Source of the DNA: SIG424 sp045546695
Lineage (GTDB): Bacteria > Bacillota > Clostridia > UBA1212 > UBA1255
Reading direction: 5' to 3'
NCBI GenBank assembly: GCA_045546695.1
Contig: JAZQDE010000052.1
Location: 1-64,000, forward strand
Length of the DNA stretch: 64,000 nucleotides
Below the pieces are notes generated by a model. It did no database searches. It was given only the letters and a program-made list of their open reading frames with translations, and was not told the DNA's origin. A program made the position numbers and the translations under genes. Positions 34,714 through 44,998 of the stretch are shown in pieces (the stretch's first letter is position 1; each line of letters opens with the position of its first letter).

Positions 34714-35827
34714 TTATTTATTTTTATTGTACTCGAAGGCAAGATAGCTGTTTATAAAGCCATCGATGCCGCCGTCCATTACTTTTGTGATGTTACCTTC
34801 TTCGTAACCTGTACGTCTGTCGTTTACGAGTGTGTATGGACAGAATACGTATGACCTTATCTGGCTGCCCCATGCAATTTCCATCTGAACACCCTTAAGA
34901 TCTGATATCTTTTCAACGTTTTCACGCTGCTTTGCTTCAAAGAGTTTTGAACGGAGCATTTTCATTGCGCGCTCTTTGTTTTGAAGCTGTGAACGTTCGT
35001 TCTGGCAGGCAACTGTGATACCTGTAGGTTTGTGAACGATTCTTACGGCTGAGTCAGTCTTGTTGATATGCTGACCGCCTGCACCACTTGATCTGTATGT
35101 GCCGATTTCGAGGTCTTCAGGTCTGATATCAATTTCGATATCATCGTCAATTTCCGGAAGAAGCTCTACTGAAACAAATGACGTGTGGCGTCTGCCGGCT
35201 GAGTCAAATGGTGAAATACGTACAAGACGATGTACGCCATGCTCGCTCTTTAAAAAGCCGTAAGCGTTGTCACCTTCGAAACGTATAACTGCACTCTTGA
35301 GACCTGCTTCATCGCCGTCGAGATATTCAACAACCTCAACCTTGTAATCGTGATCCTCTCCCCAGCGCATATACATACGCATAAGCATAGAAGCCCAATC
35401 CTGAGATTCTGTACCACCTGCTCCGGGGTGAATACTCATGATGGCGTTATTCGCATCGTATTCGCCGCTGAGCAGCGTCTCAAGTCTGAGCATCGTAAAT
35501 GCCGATTTGAAAGCCTCTATCTCTGCCTGTACCAACTCTACTGCACTCGTATCATTTTCTTCGTTTGCAAGCATGATAGTAAGCTGAATTTCTTCATATT
35601 TGTTTTCCAGCTCTGTGAATTTTTCAATCTTTGTTTTAAGCTGTTTTAAGTGTCTGAGTGTCTTTTGTGACTCCTTCTGGTCATCCCAGAAACCGGGCTC
35701 TGAAGCTTTTGCTTCTAATTCACCGATTAACTTCTTGATGCCATCTGTGTCAAAGTGAATCCCTCAGTTCGTTTAAGTTTTTTAATAAACTGTCAAGTTC
35801 TAAAGAGAACTGGTCAAGTTCAAACAT
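34714..35827 (-). CDS. prfB: Peptide chain release factor 2, programmed +1 frameshift
   Basis: RF2 recognises UGA and UAA stops and triggers peptide release. The gene is in two frames: 25 codons from ATG at 35827 (MFELDQFSLELD) run to a TGA at 35750-35752; shifting +1 on CTT-TGA-C (GAC starts at 35751) continues with DTDGIKKLIGELEAK and gives a 370-aa protein. A Shine-Dalgarno-like GAGGGA sits just before the slip site, as in classic prfB autoregulation. Downstream are the stop-codon motif ISPFDSAGRR and the catalytic GGQ in SGAGGQHIN. Start at 35827 has GAGGAG nine nt upstream. Confidence 0.97.
35745..35768 (-). promoter_or_regulatory. prfB recoding site
   Basis: Minus-strand order: GAGGGA, TTCA, CTT, TGA, C. 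Low RF2 lets the ribosome slip one base forward on CTT T, high RF2 terminates at TGA. The in-frame TGA and Shine-Dalgarno-like spacing are directly visible. Confidence 0.93.
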
Positions 35828-35903
35828 TTTCATCAACTCCTCAAATTAATATAATACCACTAATCTTCATAAAATAAAACCGATAAAAACGGAAAATTTA
35901 TTT

Positions 35904-36632
35904 TTAATCATTATTTGCCGCTTCAAGCAGTTTGTTTACTTCGTCTGGCGTCAGTCTGCGCCATTTTCCCGGCTTCAGGTCCTCTAAACGCAGAGTGCCA
36001 TAAGATATTCTGTGAAGGCTTTTTACGCTGTGACCTACTCTATCGAGCATTCGTCTTACCTGTCTGTTGCGACCTTCACGGATAGAGACTTCAACGATTG
36101 CATTTTCACCTTTGTATCCAACAACGTCGAGTACAGCAGGCAGCGTCTTGCCATCATCGAGCAAAATGCCGTTTGCAAAATGCTTTACGTCTGATTCATC
36201 GGGCACACCTCGTACCACTGCCCTGTACGTTTTCCATATTTCGGAAGACGGATGTGTGACCTTCTGCATAAAGTCGCCGTCGTTTGTCAGAATCAGGAGT
36301 CCGGTCGTGTCGTAGTCAAGTCTGCCGACAGGATACAACCTTGCATCAATCCCTTCTACAAGCGACACGACGCATTCCCTGCCCCTGTCGTCCTTAACTG
36401 AGGACAGGTAGCCCTCCGGCTTATTGAGCAGAATGTAGTGCTTGTTCTTCTCAGGCTTTATTACAACATTATCTACTTTAACAACATCTTTTGGGTGCTG
36501 AACTTTCGTGCCGGGCTCCGTCACAATCTCGTTGTTGACTGCCACCCTGCCTTCCGCAATTATCTTTTCACTTTCTCTTCTTGAGGCAACGCCGCATATT
36601 GCCATAAATTTCTGAAGTCTCATTTCTTCCAT
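35904..36632 (-). CDS. 23S rRNA pseudouridine synthase, RluB/RsuA family
   Basis: A 242-aa RNA modification enzyme. An N-terminal S4 RNA-binding domain (RLQKFMAICGVASRRESEKII, residues ~4-60) is followed by the synthase domain with LNKPEGYLSS and the catalytic Asp in GRLDYDTTGLL, then EVSIREGRNRQVRRM. ATG at 36632 has AAAGGTGA four to five nt upstream; an earlier ATG overlapping the addA stop (TAATG) is possible but lacks a ribosome site. RluB is the best fit by length. Confidence 0.9.
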   Translation of the reverse strand: MEEMRLQKFMAICGVASRRESEKIIAEGRVAVNNEIVTEPGTKVQHPKDVVKVDNVVIKPEKNKHYILLNKPEGYLSSVKDDRGRECVVSLVEGIDARLYPVGRLDYDTTGLLILTNDGDFMQKVTHPSSEIWKTYRAVVRGVPDESDVKHFANGILLDDGKTLPAVLDVVGYKGENAIVEVSIREGRNRQVRRMLDRVGHSVKSLHRISYGTLRLEDLKPGKWRRLTPDEVNKLLEAANND

Positions 36633-36655
36633 AAAATCACCTTTTTTCTTTTGCA

Positions 36656-39600
36656 TTAAATCACGACGATCTTGTCGTATCTTAAAAAGTACAATATCTT
36701 TTCAGGCTGTTTGCCTGTAATTTCATATAAACATTTTGCATATTCCGTAAGCTGCACGCTATATTGTTTCGCATAATCGCGAATATCATCCTCTGACGGG
36801 TTATTCTTCACGAAGTCACTTTTGAAGTCTATAAGCGTTATCTTACCGGCTTCTTCAATAACACAGTCTATTATACCTTGTAACGTCACCTGCTGTCCAT
36901 TCAAAACTGTTTTCATGGTAAAAGGCTTTTCACGCACCATTTTATCTGCGTTGGCAATTTTTTTTGCGAAGTCGGACAAAATAAATTTCTGAAGAATTTC
37001 TTTCTGAATAGCCCCTGCGTCCTGAGTGTTTATAAGACGTGCATCCGTCAATTCCATAATCAACTCATCAATATATTCCGGAGCCATTTTTCCAGGTTCT
37101 TCTGACATATTAATATCTTTTACAGCGTTGTAGTCCATTTTCTGTAAACAAAGATGTAATAATGTTCCTTGATTTTTGCCTGTTACAGACTCTGTTTTTT
37201 CTTGTGAAAAGTCCGGAATCTCCTGCATTTCACAGTTTATTTCAGGCAGATGGACCGTGTTTTCATCCTCAAACGCCTCCATAAGGCGTTTCACCTCAGT
37301 GACAGATATTTTTGACGGAAGTTCTTTTGATGTTTTTTTCGCATCAACGATATTTTCACCGGTATACTCAGGCATCCGTGGCAGAAAAGCGACCTGCACA
37401 GGCATCTCATCGTATACCTCTGCGTCATCTTCTATATCGGCCTGCGCATCATCCTCAGAAGCAAGAACCTGATGCAAAACATCTTTATCTTCGTCGTTTC
37501 GTCCGCAATAATACATTGCAAGCCAGTCAAGATAGCTCATCGCATTGAGAATGTGATAATCAAGAGGCCTACCGGTAATCACGTTTCTCTTTTCAGATGA
37601 GTCGCGTGAAAAGTCCTCAAACGTCTTGGTTGTCTTGCCCGTTATAATAAGCTTATCCTTTGCGCGCGTCATAGCAACGTACAGTATACGCATTTCTTCG
37701 GCTCTGTAGTCGCGGTGAGAACGTTGTTTTATACACTCTTTCATAATAGACGGGTACGTTATTTTTGTGTTCTCATCCTGCTCGTAACACGTAGGACCAT
37801 AACCCAGACTGCTATGGACAACCATTTTAGCATCCAGGTCCCTGAGATTGAAGTTTTTGCCTGTATCTGCAAGAAATACAACCGGATATTCAAGGCCCTT
37901 ACTCTTATGAACGGAGATAATATTGACACAGTCGCCGCCGGCGCTGCTTCCTCCGCTGCTGAGATCAAGTTTTCTTTTTTTAAGAAGCTCATAATATGAA
38001 ATAAAGCCATACAGCCCTTTTCCCGTATTCTTATCGTAATTAATCGCATTATTTATCAATATGTTTATGTTGCTTCTGTACTCATATCCGTCCGGTTCTG
38101 CGAGCAAAATATCGTAGAAGTTATTTTCGTGCAAAATAAGCCACATCAATGAAGATACCGTCATAGCATCGGCCCTGGACCTTATATTGTTATATCTTTC
38201 AAGAATAGCTGCAATTTTTCCGCCGTGTTTTTCTGCATAGTATTCACATGCCCCGTAAAAATATTGTTCGCCTCGTTTTATTCCGACCGTCGCCACGTTC
38301 TGAGTATAATAAATGTTAATCTCTGCCAGTTCGCTGTCAGTAACACCGTATATATTGCGGAGAACGGAGACGAAGTGCATATCCTGCAAGGGATTGTCAA
38401 TGATACGAAGAAACGACATAATCACGTTTATTTCACCGCAATCAAAGAATCCGCCGTCAATATGGTAGTATACGGGAATCCCTTCGTCAGCCAAAGCTTT
38501 TGCATAATCCTGAGCTTTATTTGCAAAACTTCTGAGAAGAATAACGATGTCTGAATACTTAACGTCTGTAAGCTGACCGGTCTTAAGATTCATAATCTGA
38601 TATTTTTCATCAACAAGTTGTCTGATTTTTTTTGCAACAAACTGCATTTCGGTGATATTGCTGTTTTTATCTATTAAATGTAATTCAACAGCATCATTTT
38701 CATTTTTGCCGTCAAAGCCTGTTGCTCCGTAATTCAGACATTCCTTCTCCGTATAATCCATCGAGCATGTCGTTTCATTCATTATATTTGTGAAAACGTG
38801 GTTTACGCTGTCAACAACGCCCTTTGAGCTTCTGAAGTTTTTGTTCAGAAGCAAAAGAGTGCCGTATTCATCATTTTTCTTGTCATATTCCTTGTATTTG
38901 CGGATGAAAATATCAGGCCTTGCCTGTCTGAAGGAGTATATACTTTGCTTTACGTCGCCTACCATGAACATATTGGTCTGATTGCGGGAAATAGTGGTAA
39001 GAATTGCCTCCTGTATCTCGCTTGTATCCTGATATTCATCAATGTAGATTTCATCAAACAATTCCCTGTAATACTCGCATACAGTGGGATTGTTCATCAG
39101 TGTTTCATATGCAATATGTTCAAAATCATTAAAATCTATATAGTTTCTTTTCTTTTTTTCTTCTTTATGAGCTTCCATCAGTTCAATTACTATCTGTGAA
39201 AGCATTTTCATTTCTTCATAGAGTAATTTCATCTCATCAACTGGCATTGAAGCACACGTGCCGAATTTATCCTTGAGCAGAGACAATACGTTCGTTTTTA
39301 TCTTGTCTCTTTTCGCTTTAACCCGTACGCAAATGTCTACTTCTTCTTCAGACATTGTTGATTTGATTTTTGAGCTGAGAGTTGGTGCCTTTGCAAACGA
39401 AACTGTTTGTGCAGCATCATACAACGACTGCCATTCCGATTTGCAGGCAGTAAGGATGTTGTAAAACGCGTTAAGACTGTCAATATCTGACGACAGCATA
39501 GCCTCGTAAAAATTACCGCCGTTGTCTATTGCATAATCTCTCAGTCTTACGTACTCATTCTGATAAGCCTGTATTGCTAAAGTTGTATTATCTATAATAT

Positions 39601-40240
39601 TCTCTGCCCATTTTGTTTCACAAAAATCATTGATTTTCGTGCAATCATAACGTTCGTATTGTTCTTCTAACCATTTTCCGGGATTCACGCATGAATTTGC
39701 CACGCGTTCTATATTAAAAATTGTCTCTCTTAAATTTTTATCTGAGTTATATCTTCCGTATATATCCAGAAGTCGTCTGAATGTCGGGTTGTATTCCTCG
39801 TAATATCCTGACAGAACTTTATCAAGACATTCTTCTTTAATAATTTCGTTCTCTTTTTCTTCTACAACTCCAGCGGCCGGATCAACGCCGCTTTCTTTAA
39901 AGTTGTTTTTTATTACTTTCTGGCAAAAAGAGTGTACAGTAGTTATGTTTGCGGAGGATAAAAGAATAATCTCCCTGGTCAGCCGTTCTTTTCTACTCTG
40001 ACTTATTCCCTCTTCCTGCAACGCTTCAGACAGCTTATTATAGAGCCTTACGCTCATTTCTTTGGCGGCTGCATTTGTAAACGTTACCACCAGAAGTTTA
40101 TCAACGTCAGTCTGTTCGGTAATTATTCTGAAAATTCTTTCGACAAGAACAGCTGTCTTACCCGAGCCTGCAGCTGCCGCTACCAGCATGTTTTTACCAC
40201 GTGTTTCAATTGCTTTACTTTGTTCTTCTGTCCATTTCAC
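36656..40240 (-). CDS. addA: ATP-dependent helicase/nuclease subunit A
   Basis: A 1194-aa UvrD-type helicase with a C-terminal nuclease domain, half of the AddAB recombination complex of Bacillota. Walker A AAAGSGKTAVLVERI is near residue 20; IDEYQDTSEIQ is motif II, SVHKSKGLEYPVV motif V and YVAMTRAKDKLIITG motif VI. The nuclease residues lie in GIIDCVIEE and TLIDFKSDFV. The usual partner addB is not next to it: upstream is a terminator-like hairpin and an unrelated secreted enzyme. Confidence 0.95.
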   Translation of the reverse strand: MKWTEEQSKAIETRGKNMLVAAAAGSGKTAVLVERIFRIITEQTDVDKLLVVTFTNAAAKEMSVRLYNKLSEALQEEGISQSRKERLTREIILLSSANITTVHSFCQKVIKNNFKESGVDPAAGVVEEKENEIIKEECLDKVLSGYYEEYNPTFRRLLDIYGRYNSDKNLRETIFNIERVANSCVNPGKWLEEQYERYDCTKINDFCETKWAENIIDNTTLAIQAYQNEYVRLRDYAIDNGGNFYEAMLSSDIDSLNAFYNILTACKSEWQSLYDAAQTVSFAKAPTLSSKIKSTMSEEEVDICVRVKAKRDKIKTNVLSLLKDKFGTCASMPVDEMKLLYEEMKMLSQIVIELMEAHKEEKKKRNYIDFNDFEHIAYETLMNNPTVCEYYRELFDEIYIDEYQDTSEIQEAILTTISRNQTNMFMVGDVKQSIYSFRQARPDIFIRKYKEYDKKNDEYGTLLLLNKNFRSSKGVVDSVNHVFTNIMNETTCSMDYTEKECLNYGATGFDGKNENDAVELHLIDKNSNITEMQFVAKKIRQLVDEKYQIMNLKTGQLTDVKYSDIVILLRSFANKAQDYAKALADEGIPVYYHIDGGFFDCGEINVIMSFLRIIDNPLQDMHFVSVLRNIYGVTDSELAEINIYYTQNVATVGIKRGEQYFYGACEYYAEKHGGKIAAILERYNNIRSRADAMTVSSLMWLILHENNFYDILLAEPDGYEYRSNINILINNAINYDKNTGKGLYGFISYYELLKKRKLDLSSGGSSAGGDCVNIISVHKSKGLEYPVVFLADTGKNFNLRDLDAKMVVHSSLGYGPTCYEQDENTKITYPSIMKECIKQRSHRDYRAEEMRILYVAMTRAKDKLIITGKTTKTFEDFSRDSSEKRNVITGRPLDYHILNAMSYLDWLAMYYCGRNDEDKDVLHQVLASEDDAQADIEDDAEVYDEMPVQVAFLPRMPEYTGENIVDAKKTSKELPSKISVTEVKRLMEAFEDENTVHLPEINCEMQEIPDFSQEKTESVTGKNQGTLLHLCLQKMDYNAVKDINMSEEPGKMAPEYIDELIMELTDARLINTQDAGAIQKEILQKFILSDFAKKIANADKMVREKPFTMKTVLNGQQVTLQGIIDCVIEEAGKITLIDFKSDFVKNNPSEDDIRDYAKQYSVQLTEYAKCLYEITGKQPEKILYFLRYDKIVVI

Positions 40241-40271
40241 AACGATCAGTATCCTTTTCTTAAAACACCTG

Positions 40272-40301
40272 CGGAGAAGATACCAAAAGATACCTTCTCC
40301 G
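40272..40301 (-). terminator. Hairpin between the secreted GH99-like gene and addA
   Basis: CGGAGAAG pairs with CTTCTCCG around a 14-nt loop that itself contains GATACC repeats. Only a weak T-tract follows on the minus strand, so it may terminate poorly or act as a spacer hairpin. Confidence 0.5.
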
Positions 40302-40338
40302 TAACCTTTTCATTAAAATATTTTATTCAGATAAAATG

Positions 40339-42285
40339 TTATCTGCGTTTTTTTGACTTGAGTACTACTGCAAGTCCCATAACTGCCATAAGGCTGTATA
40401 CTGCTGCAGAGCTTCCGCAACCTGATTTTTCTTTTGATGCCGGAACAAAATCAGTGTCAAACTTGTATCTGTAGTTGAATCTGTTGTTAGGTGCCACGTC
40501 GCCCTTGTCGATGAAGTACATGATGTAATCTTCTTCAGGAATATTATCTGCAATCTTGAAGTCGATTGTGTACTTGTCACTGGACACACCGATAATGCTC
40601 TTGGGAACAGACACAACCATTTCTTTGCCACTGTATTTAATCTGGCCTACACCTGCTGATGTGAATGCGTAAGTACCGTCAGCACCATAGCTGTCAATTG
40701 ATGTCATCTCACCGCTTACGGATCTGTTTACGACGTAGTCATATCCATGCCAGCCTGTATCATAATCAGCATCGCTGTTGATAAGTATATTCATCCAGTT
40801 TGTACCTTCAGGTGCTGTGATGTCTTCAACAGTCTTTATGTAGAAGTAGATATTGTTCTCATCAGATGATACTCTTACTTCTTCAAAATCATTACGGCCG
40901 GATTCTTCAACATATGTCTTCTTTGAGCCACTTACTGATGTAGGGTGATCTCTGTGCATTGTGTCATAAAGGTCATCATAGAAGATTGCCTCTGACTGAT
41001 TTATTGTAGCAAAGTTGTTGATGTCAACCGTAGTATACTCTTTGTATGTAGGAATCTCACGTGCACCCTTGAAAAGTCTTACGTAATTTGCAAGCTGGTA
41101 ATAGTAGTTATCACCATAGCCCTTGCCATCGTAATTCTTCATAGGTGCAATGTCTCTTGAATATTCTGCACTAAGAAGGTCAACGAAGTATGAGTCGCCT
41201 TTTTTAGCATAGTGGTTACCCTGTATCTCTGCGCCTTCAGATATGAATCTTTGTGCAATCCATTCGTTCCACTGTGTTACGAGGACAAACTGCGGATCTG
41301 CTTCGATAGCCCGTACCCACTGTTCACCAAATCTGATGCCTTCTTCTGTTCTGAATTCAGCGTCAATCGGCTGACCATACTCCATAGAGTAACTCTTACC
41401 GATATTCTGTGTAGGATGTCCTGCTGCAGCAACTGACATCATCTCAAGCTTATCAGCTGTCGAACCCGGACCCCAGCCACCTGTACCTGTCTCATCAAGC
41501 CATGGCCATCTGTTTGCACCTGTTTTCCATGCCCAGCAGTATCTCTGTGTAAAGAAGTCATAATATTCTGATGTCATGGCTGAATCAGGACAAAGAATCA
41601 ATGGCTTGCCATCTACGTAGTAAAGAGCATCCTGATATTCCTCATTTGTATAATAAATATCGTACAATTTATTGAGAACGTTACCAACTGTTCCGAGAGG
41701 ACCGCCTGCGCAAATCATCCACGTAGCCTTGAGATATGACTGTCCTTCTTCTTTTCTCTTAAGATTCTCTTCAAAGAACACTTCATAAGCATCGTGATAG
41801 AGGTAGCCATTACCTGCGTCAAAGAATACACCATCAACGCCTGCATCGCAGAGCATCTGGATATCTTTGCGGATTACCCATGGGTCATCACTTCTGAAAT
41901 ATCCGAAATACGGCTCATCCCAATAATGGAATGCATGCTGTCCGCCCCAGATGTATCTGCCTGTCTCTTTTGCCTTGTCAGTAATTTTTCTGATGTTATA
42001 AGGTCCCTGCAGACCTGAATGCCATGTGTAATAGAACATGAGAACATGTTTGTCTTCTTCAATATCATGTACGCCCTCGTCGTCGCCTGTAGCAACCCAT
42101 CTGTCGAGGTCATCTACTGCAACCCACGTGTCGCTCATTGTATCTCTGATATCGCCCCAGTCAGCTGTTGACAAGCTTGACCTGCCCGCCTGAACCGGCA
42201 GGAGTGAAAATGCGATACCCGCAACGAGAATCATCACGATAAATGTTCTGAAATATACAGACTTATTTTTAAATAACTCTTTCAT
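40339..42285 (-). CDS. Secreted GH71/GH99-like glycoside hydrolase with CBM9-like domain
   Basis: A 648-aa exported enzyme. ATG at 42285 has GGAG nine nt upstream. A signal peptide (FRTFIVMILVAGIAFSLLP) ends near VQA. The TIM-barrel part shows VLMFYYTWHSG, AGVDGVFFDAGN and LVTQWNEWIAQRF, where WNEW resembles the catalytic region of endo-mannanase/mannosidase GH99. A CBM9/DOMON-like sandwich follows (residues ~470-610). The C-terminus is SGCGSS, a hydrophobic stretch, then KSKKRR, resembling a sorting tail. The neighbouring DUF4091 and discoidin lipoprotein genes support a glycan-degrading role. Exact substrate unknown. Confidence 0.78.
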   Translation of the reverse strand: MKELFKNKSVYFRTFIVMILVAGIAFSLLPVQAGRSSLSTADWGDIRDTMSDTWVAVDDLDRWVATGDDEGVHDIEEDKHVLMFYYTWHSGLQGPYNIRKITDKAKETGRYIWGGQHAFHYWDEPYFGYFRSDDPWVIRKDIQMLCDAGVDGVFFDAGNGYLYHDAYEVFFEENLKRKEEGQSYLKATWMICAGGPLGTVGNVLNKLYDIYYTNEEYQDALYYVDGKPLILCPDSAMTSEYYDFFTQRYCWAWKTGANRWPWLDETGTGGWGPGSTADKLEMMSVAAAGHPTQNIGKSYSMEYGQPIDAEFRTEEGIRFGEQWVRAIEADPQFVLVTQWNEWIAQRFISEGAEIQGNHYAKKGDSYFVDLLSAEYSRDIAPMKNYDGKGYGDNYYYQLANYVRLFKGAREIPTYKEYTTVDINNFATINQSEAIFYDDLYDTMHRDHPTSVSGSKKTYVEESGRNDFEEVRVSSDENNIYFYIKTVEDITAPEGTNWMNILINSDADYDTGWHGYDYVVNRSVSGEMTSIDSYGADGTYAFTSAGVGQIKYSGKEMVVSVPKSIIGVSSDKYTIDFKIADNIPEEDYIMYFIDKGDVAPNNRFNYRYKFDTDFVPASKEKSGCGSSAAVYSLMAVMGLAVVLKSKKRR

Positions 42286-42360
42286 CTCTTTAATCTCCAT
42301 TTTCAAACGTATTAAAATTTATCATTAATTGTATAACAAAAACCTCTTGTCCGTCAATAG

Positions 42361-43911
42361 TCAATCAAGCATATTGAGTATCTGCTCACGTGCCTTTTCA
42401 GGAGCTGCAAGATCCTGAGTAAAATCTGTAAAGCTCTGTGCCACACTGTTTGCGATTGTATATGCAGCTTTCGGATTGATTTTTCTGAGCATATTGAGCA
42501 ATTCCCAGTCCTGAAGACCATCTTTCGTCTCAAGGCCACGCATAGACATAAGAACATCGTTGTTCTTTTCATCGGGATAAATGATGTGTCCGTCGCCTTT
42601 GAATCTCGCCTGAGGCTTGATTCCGTACATCACACTGTCCACGAAATTAAATCCCCAATGCAGGAAACCCGTTATGTTCTGTGAAAAGCATGCGTACTTT
42701 ATAAATCTTGAATATGCGTAAGGCAAATCAACAAACTTGTTAAGCCACCAGTTATCCTCAGGGAAGCAACATGAGTAAACCCATAATTCTTTACCATTTT
42801 TCACCTGTTTATGGTAAAAAACAGGGTCCTGCTGGTACACTTCGAGGCGCGGAACGAACCAATCTGCATATCCGTCAAGTTCTTCACTCATGTCGTGAAT
42901 GTCGAGAGGCTCACCGCAAACAATATCAGGCATAACCTTGCGGCAGATGTCTCTGAGCCATTTCCAGTGAACAGTCTTGTGAGGTTCATCCTGAAGGTGT
43001 ACTCTCAACATATGAAGAATATTGCGCTCTTTGAAGTAATTATAAATAGCTGTGTAATAAACTTCTGCCCAGATATCAGCATCTTCTGACGGAATATCGA
43101 ATTTACGAAGGGCGCCATTTTCATCGATTGACTGGATGTTATTGCCATCCACGGGAGAAACAGAGCCTGTTATGGCTACATATTTGAAGCTGCCGTTTTT
43201 GAGGAATATGTCAAGTGTCTTGTCAACCAGACTGAAGTCAAACTCCCATTTATCTTTTGCAACTCTCTTAGAGCCTGCGTCAGCAAGGAATTCCACAATC
43301 GGCATCCACAAAGTATTCACGCGAAGATATTTCATCGCTTTGGCATAATTTGTCATAAGCTCTTCCCATTTGTCGGAATATCTGATTACAGCATCCGGAC
43401 TCTTTGCGTTTGCGGCATTCATCGGGAAATATCCTCTTGCTGTGAAAAAGTATTCATGACCAAAATCAGAATCAGCTGGTTCAGGCAATGTAACATTGTG
43501 AATCACCAACGATATTTTTGCAGTATACTCACCTGCGTTCGTTGTGAATTTTACGGGAATCATTACTTTTCCGGCGCTTGCATCCTGTGAAACGTCAAAC
43601 GACACAACGACGCTGCACGTCGTATGTGCGAGGACGCTCTTTTCCTTTTCACCTGACAATATATCAGGATATGGAACGCCATCATTATAAATGATATTAT
43701 CGCGGAAATTGTATCTGAAGGATACGCCTTCGGGTGTGTTCTCGTCTGCAGATATATGAGTAACAGTAAAATCACCTTCATGTCTGAGGCAAACGAGGCA
43801 TGATGCGCTCATATTCTTGCCCGAATGAATAGTGATGTCGCTGCGGTCATTTTTACCACAGCGACTGTTGGTCATAATCTGTTCAGAAATAAATTTTGTC
43901 CAGATATGCAT
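42361..43911 (-). CDS. DUF4091-type glycoside hydrolase-like protein
   Basis: A 516-aa protein without a signal peptide. The first ~150 residues look like a beta-sandwich; a TIM-barrel-like middle follows (WEELMTNYAKAMKYLRVNTLW) and the C-terminal DUF4091 signature is clear: GFLHWGFNFV, GDGHIIYP and SMRGLETKDGLQDWELLNML. DUF4091 proteins resemble GH enzymes but the activity is unproven. It is 12 nt downstream of the discoidin lipoprotein gene and precedes the secreted GH99-like gene, giving a three-gene carbohydrate locus. Confidence 0.8.
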   Translation of the reverse strand: MHIWTKFISEQIMTNSRCGKNDRSDITIHSGKNMSASCLVCLRHEGDFTVTHISADENTPEGVSFRYNFRDNIIYNDGVPYPDILSGEKEKSVLAHTTCSVVVSFDVSQDASAGKVMIPVKFTTNAGEYTAKISLVIHNVTLPEPADSDFGHEYFFTARGYFPMNAANAKSPDAVIRYSDKWEELMTNYAKAMKYLRVNTLWMPIVEFLADAGSKRVAKDKWEFDFSLVDKTLDIFLKNGSFKYVAITGSVSPVDGNNIQSIDENGALRKFDIPSEDADIWAEVYYTAIYNYFKERNILHMLRVHLQDEPHKTVHWKWLRDICRKVMPDIVCGEPLDIHDMSEELDGYADWFVPRLEVYQQDPVFYHKQVKNGKELWVYSCCFPEDNWWLNKFVDLPYAYSRFIKYACFSQNITGFLHWGFNFVDSVMYGIKPQARFKGDGHIIYPDEKNNDVLMSMRGLETKDGLQDWELLNMLRKINPKAAYTIANSVAQSFTDFTQDLAAPEKAREQILNMLD

Positions 43912-43923
43912 ATTGTTCTCCTT

Positions 43924-44958
43924 TTACTTTGTATAAACGCAGAATTCGTAGAAGCTGCCCCACGCTCCGCCGGCTCTTCTGTATCTGATGAATCTTGCGC
44001 TCTCGTTTATATTAGTTATCTCGTAAGGCTCCACTACACTGTCAAGAGGATAACCTTCTTCAATAACTTTATACTCGCCGTCAATTGTGTCACAAATCTC
44101 AATAACGAATTCAGACTGGCATGACTCAAAGTGGATAGTTATTGAATCCAGATCATATACCTGACCCAAGTCGAGAGTCCATGTAATCACTGTCTCTGTA
44201 GTGCCCGGCATTGGTGCCCAACGTGTAAGAATATCGCCGTCTATAGCAAACTCCGGCAGATATTTTTCACTTTCAGGCGCATTATCTGATGTAGCTGTCT
44301 TGCCAAGGGCAATATTACCTTCTGTTTCTGTATCCTCTTCAGCTACCATATTCTCGTTATACTCGAAGATATCCATTTCCCAGATACTACAAAAACCTGT
44401 ATACTCTGTTGTGAACATTACGTATCTTGCCTTTGTCTTCGGAACAACGAATTCATCATAAAGTTCAGCCGGTGCTTTTCTTGTAGTAAGAAGTTGCCAT
44501 TCTGTGTCGGCTTCTGTCTTGTACATTATTTTATATGGATTCTGTAATGATTCAAACAGGATATTGATCTCACCGATTTCATACTCAGCACCAAGGTCAA
44601 CTTCGAGCTTGCGCCAGCCGCTCTCATCAGAGTAGGTGCCGATACCGCTCCAACGTGTCGTCTCATCATCGTCAATAGCATACTCCGCATCATACATTTC
44701 TTCAGTAACGTTTGCTGTAATAGTTACATTCTCACCTTCTGTAAGGTCATTGTATCTGATTGGTTCAGGTGTAGGTGTCGCATTCGGGTCCTCTGTGGGT
44801 GCCGCGGTCGGAACAGGTGTGGGTGCCTTTGTAGGTGCTGTAGTAGGCTTTGATGCCGGCTCTTCAGATGAATCGCCGCAGCCGACGAAACAACCAAGTA
44901 CAATAATCATAGATAATAACAATGCTACGATTTTAAGTGTGCGGTTTATTTCTCTCAT
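43924..44958 (-). CDS. Lipoprotein with two F5/8 type C (discoidin-like) domains
   Basis: A 344-aa surface-anchored protein. The lipobox region is CFVGC after a hydrophobic signal; a Pro/Thr linker (PTTAPTKAPTPVPTAAPT) follows, then two CBM32/discoidin-like sandwiches, each with an AxDGD/ETTRW-type opening (AIDDDETTRWSG, AIDGDILTRWAP) and a DLGAEYEIGEI or DLGQVYDLDSI strand. It probably binds glycans at the cell surface for the linked hydrolases. ATG at 44958 has AGGAAGG upstream; a longer frame exists. It heads the minus-strand locus and has its own promoter. Confidence 0.87.
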   Translation of the reverse strand: MREINRTLKIVALLLSMIIVLGCFVGCGDSSEEPASKPTTAPTKAPTPVPTAAPTEDPNATPTPEPIRYNDLTEGENVTITANVTEEMYDAEYAIDDDETTRWSGIGTYSDESGWRKLEVDLGAEYEIGEINILFESLQNPYKIMYKTEADTEWQLLTTRKAPAELYDEFVVPKTKARYVMFTTEYTGFCSIWEMDIFEYNENMVAEEDTETEGNIALGKTATSDNAPESEKYLPEFAIDGDILTRWAPMPGTTETVITWTLDLGQVYDLDSITIHFESCQSEFVIEICDTIDGEYKVIEEGYPLDSVVEPYEITNINESARFIRYRRAGGAWGSFYEFCVYTK

Positions 44959-44998
44959 AATCAATACCTTCCTGTATGTAGATTTTCTAGATAATATC

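Noticed and set aside
34714..35574. Truncated RF2 starting at internal MLANEEND
   Set aside because: The upstream frame with CTT-TGA recoding site gives the complete RF2 N-terminus.
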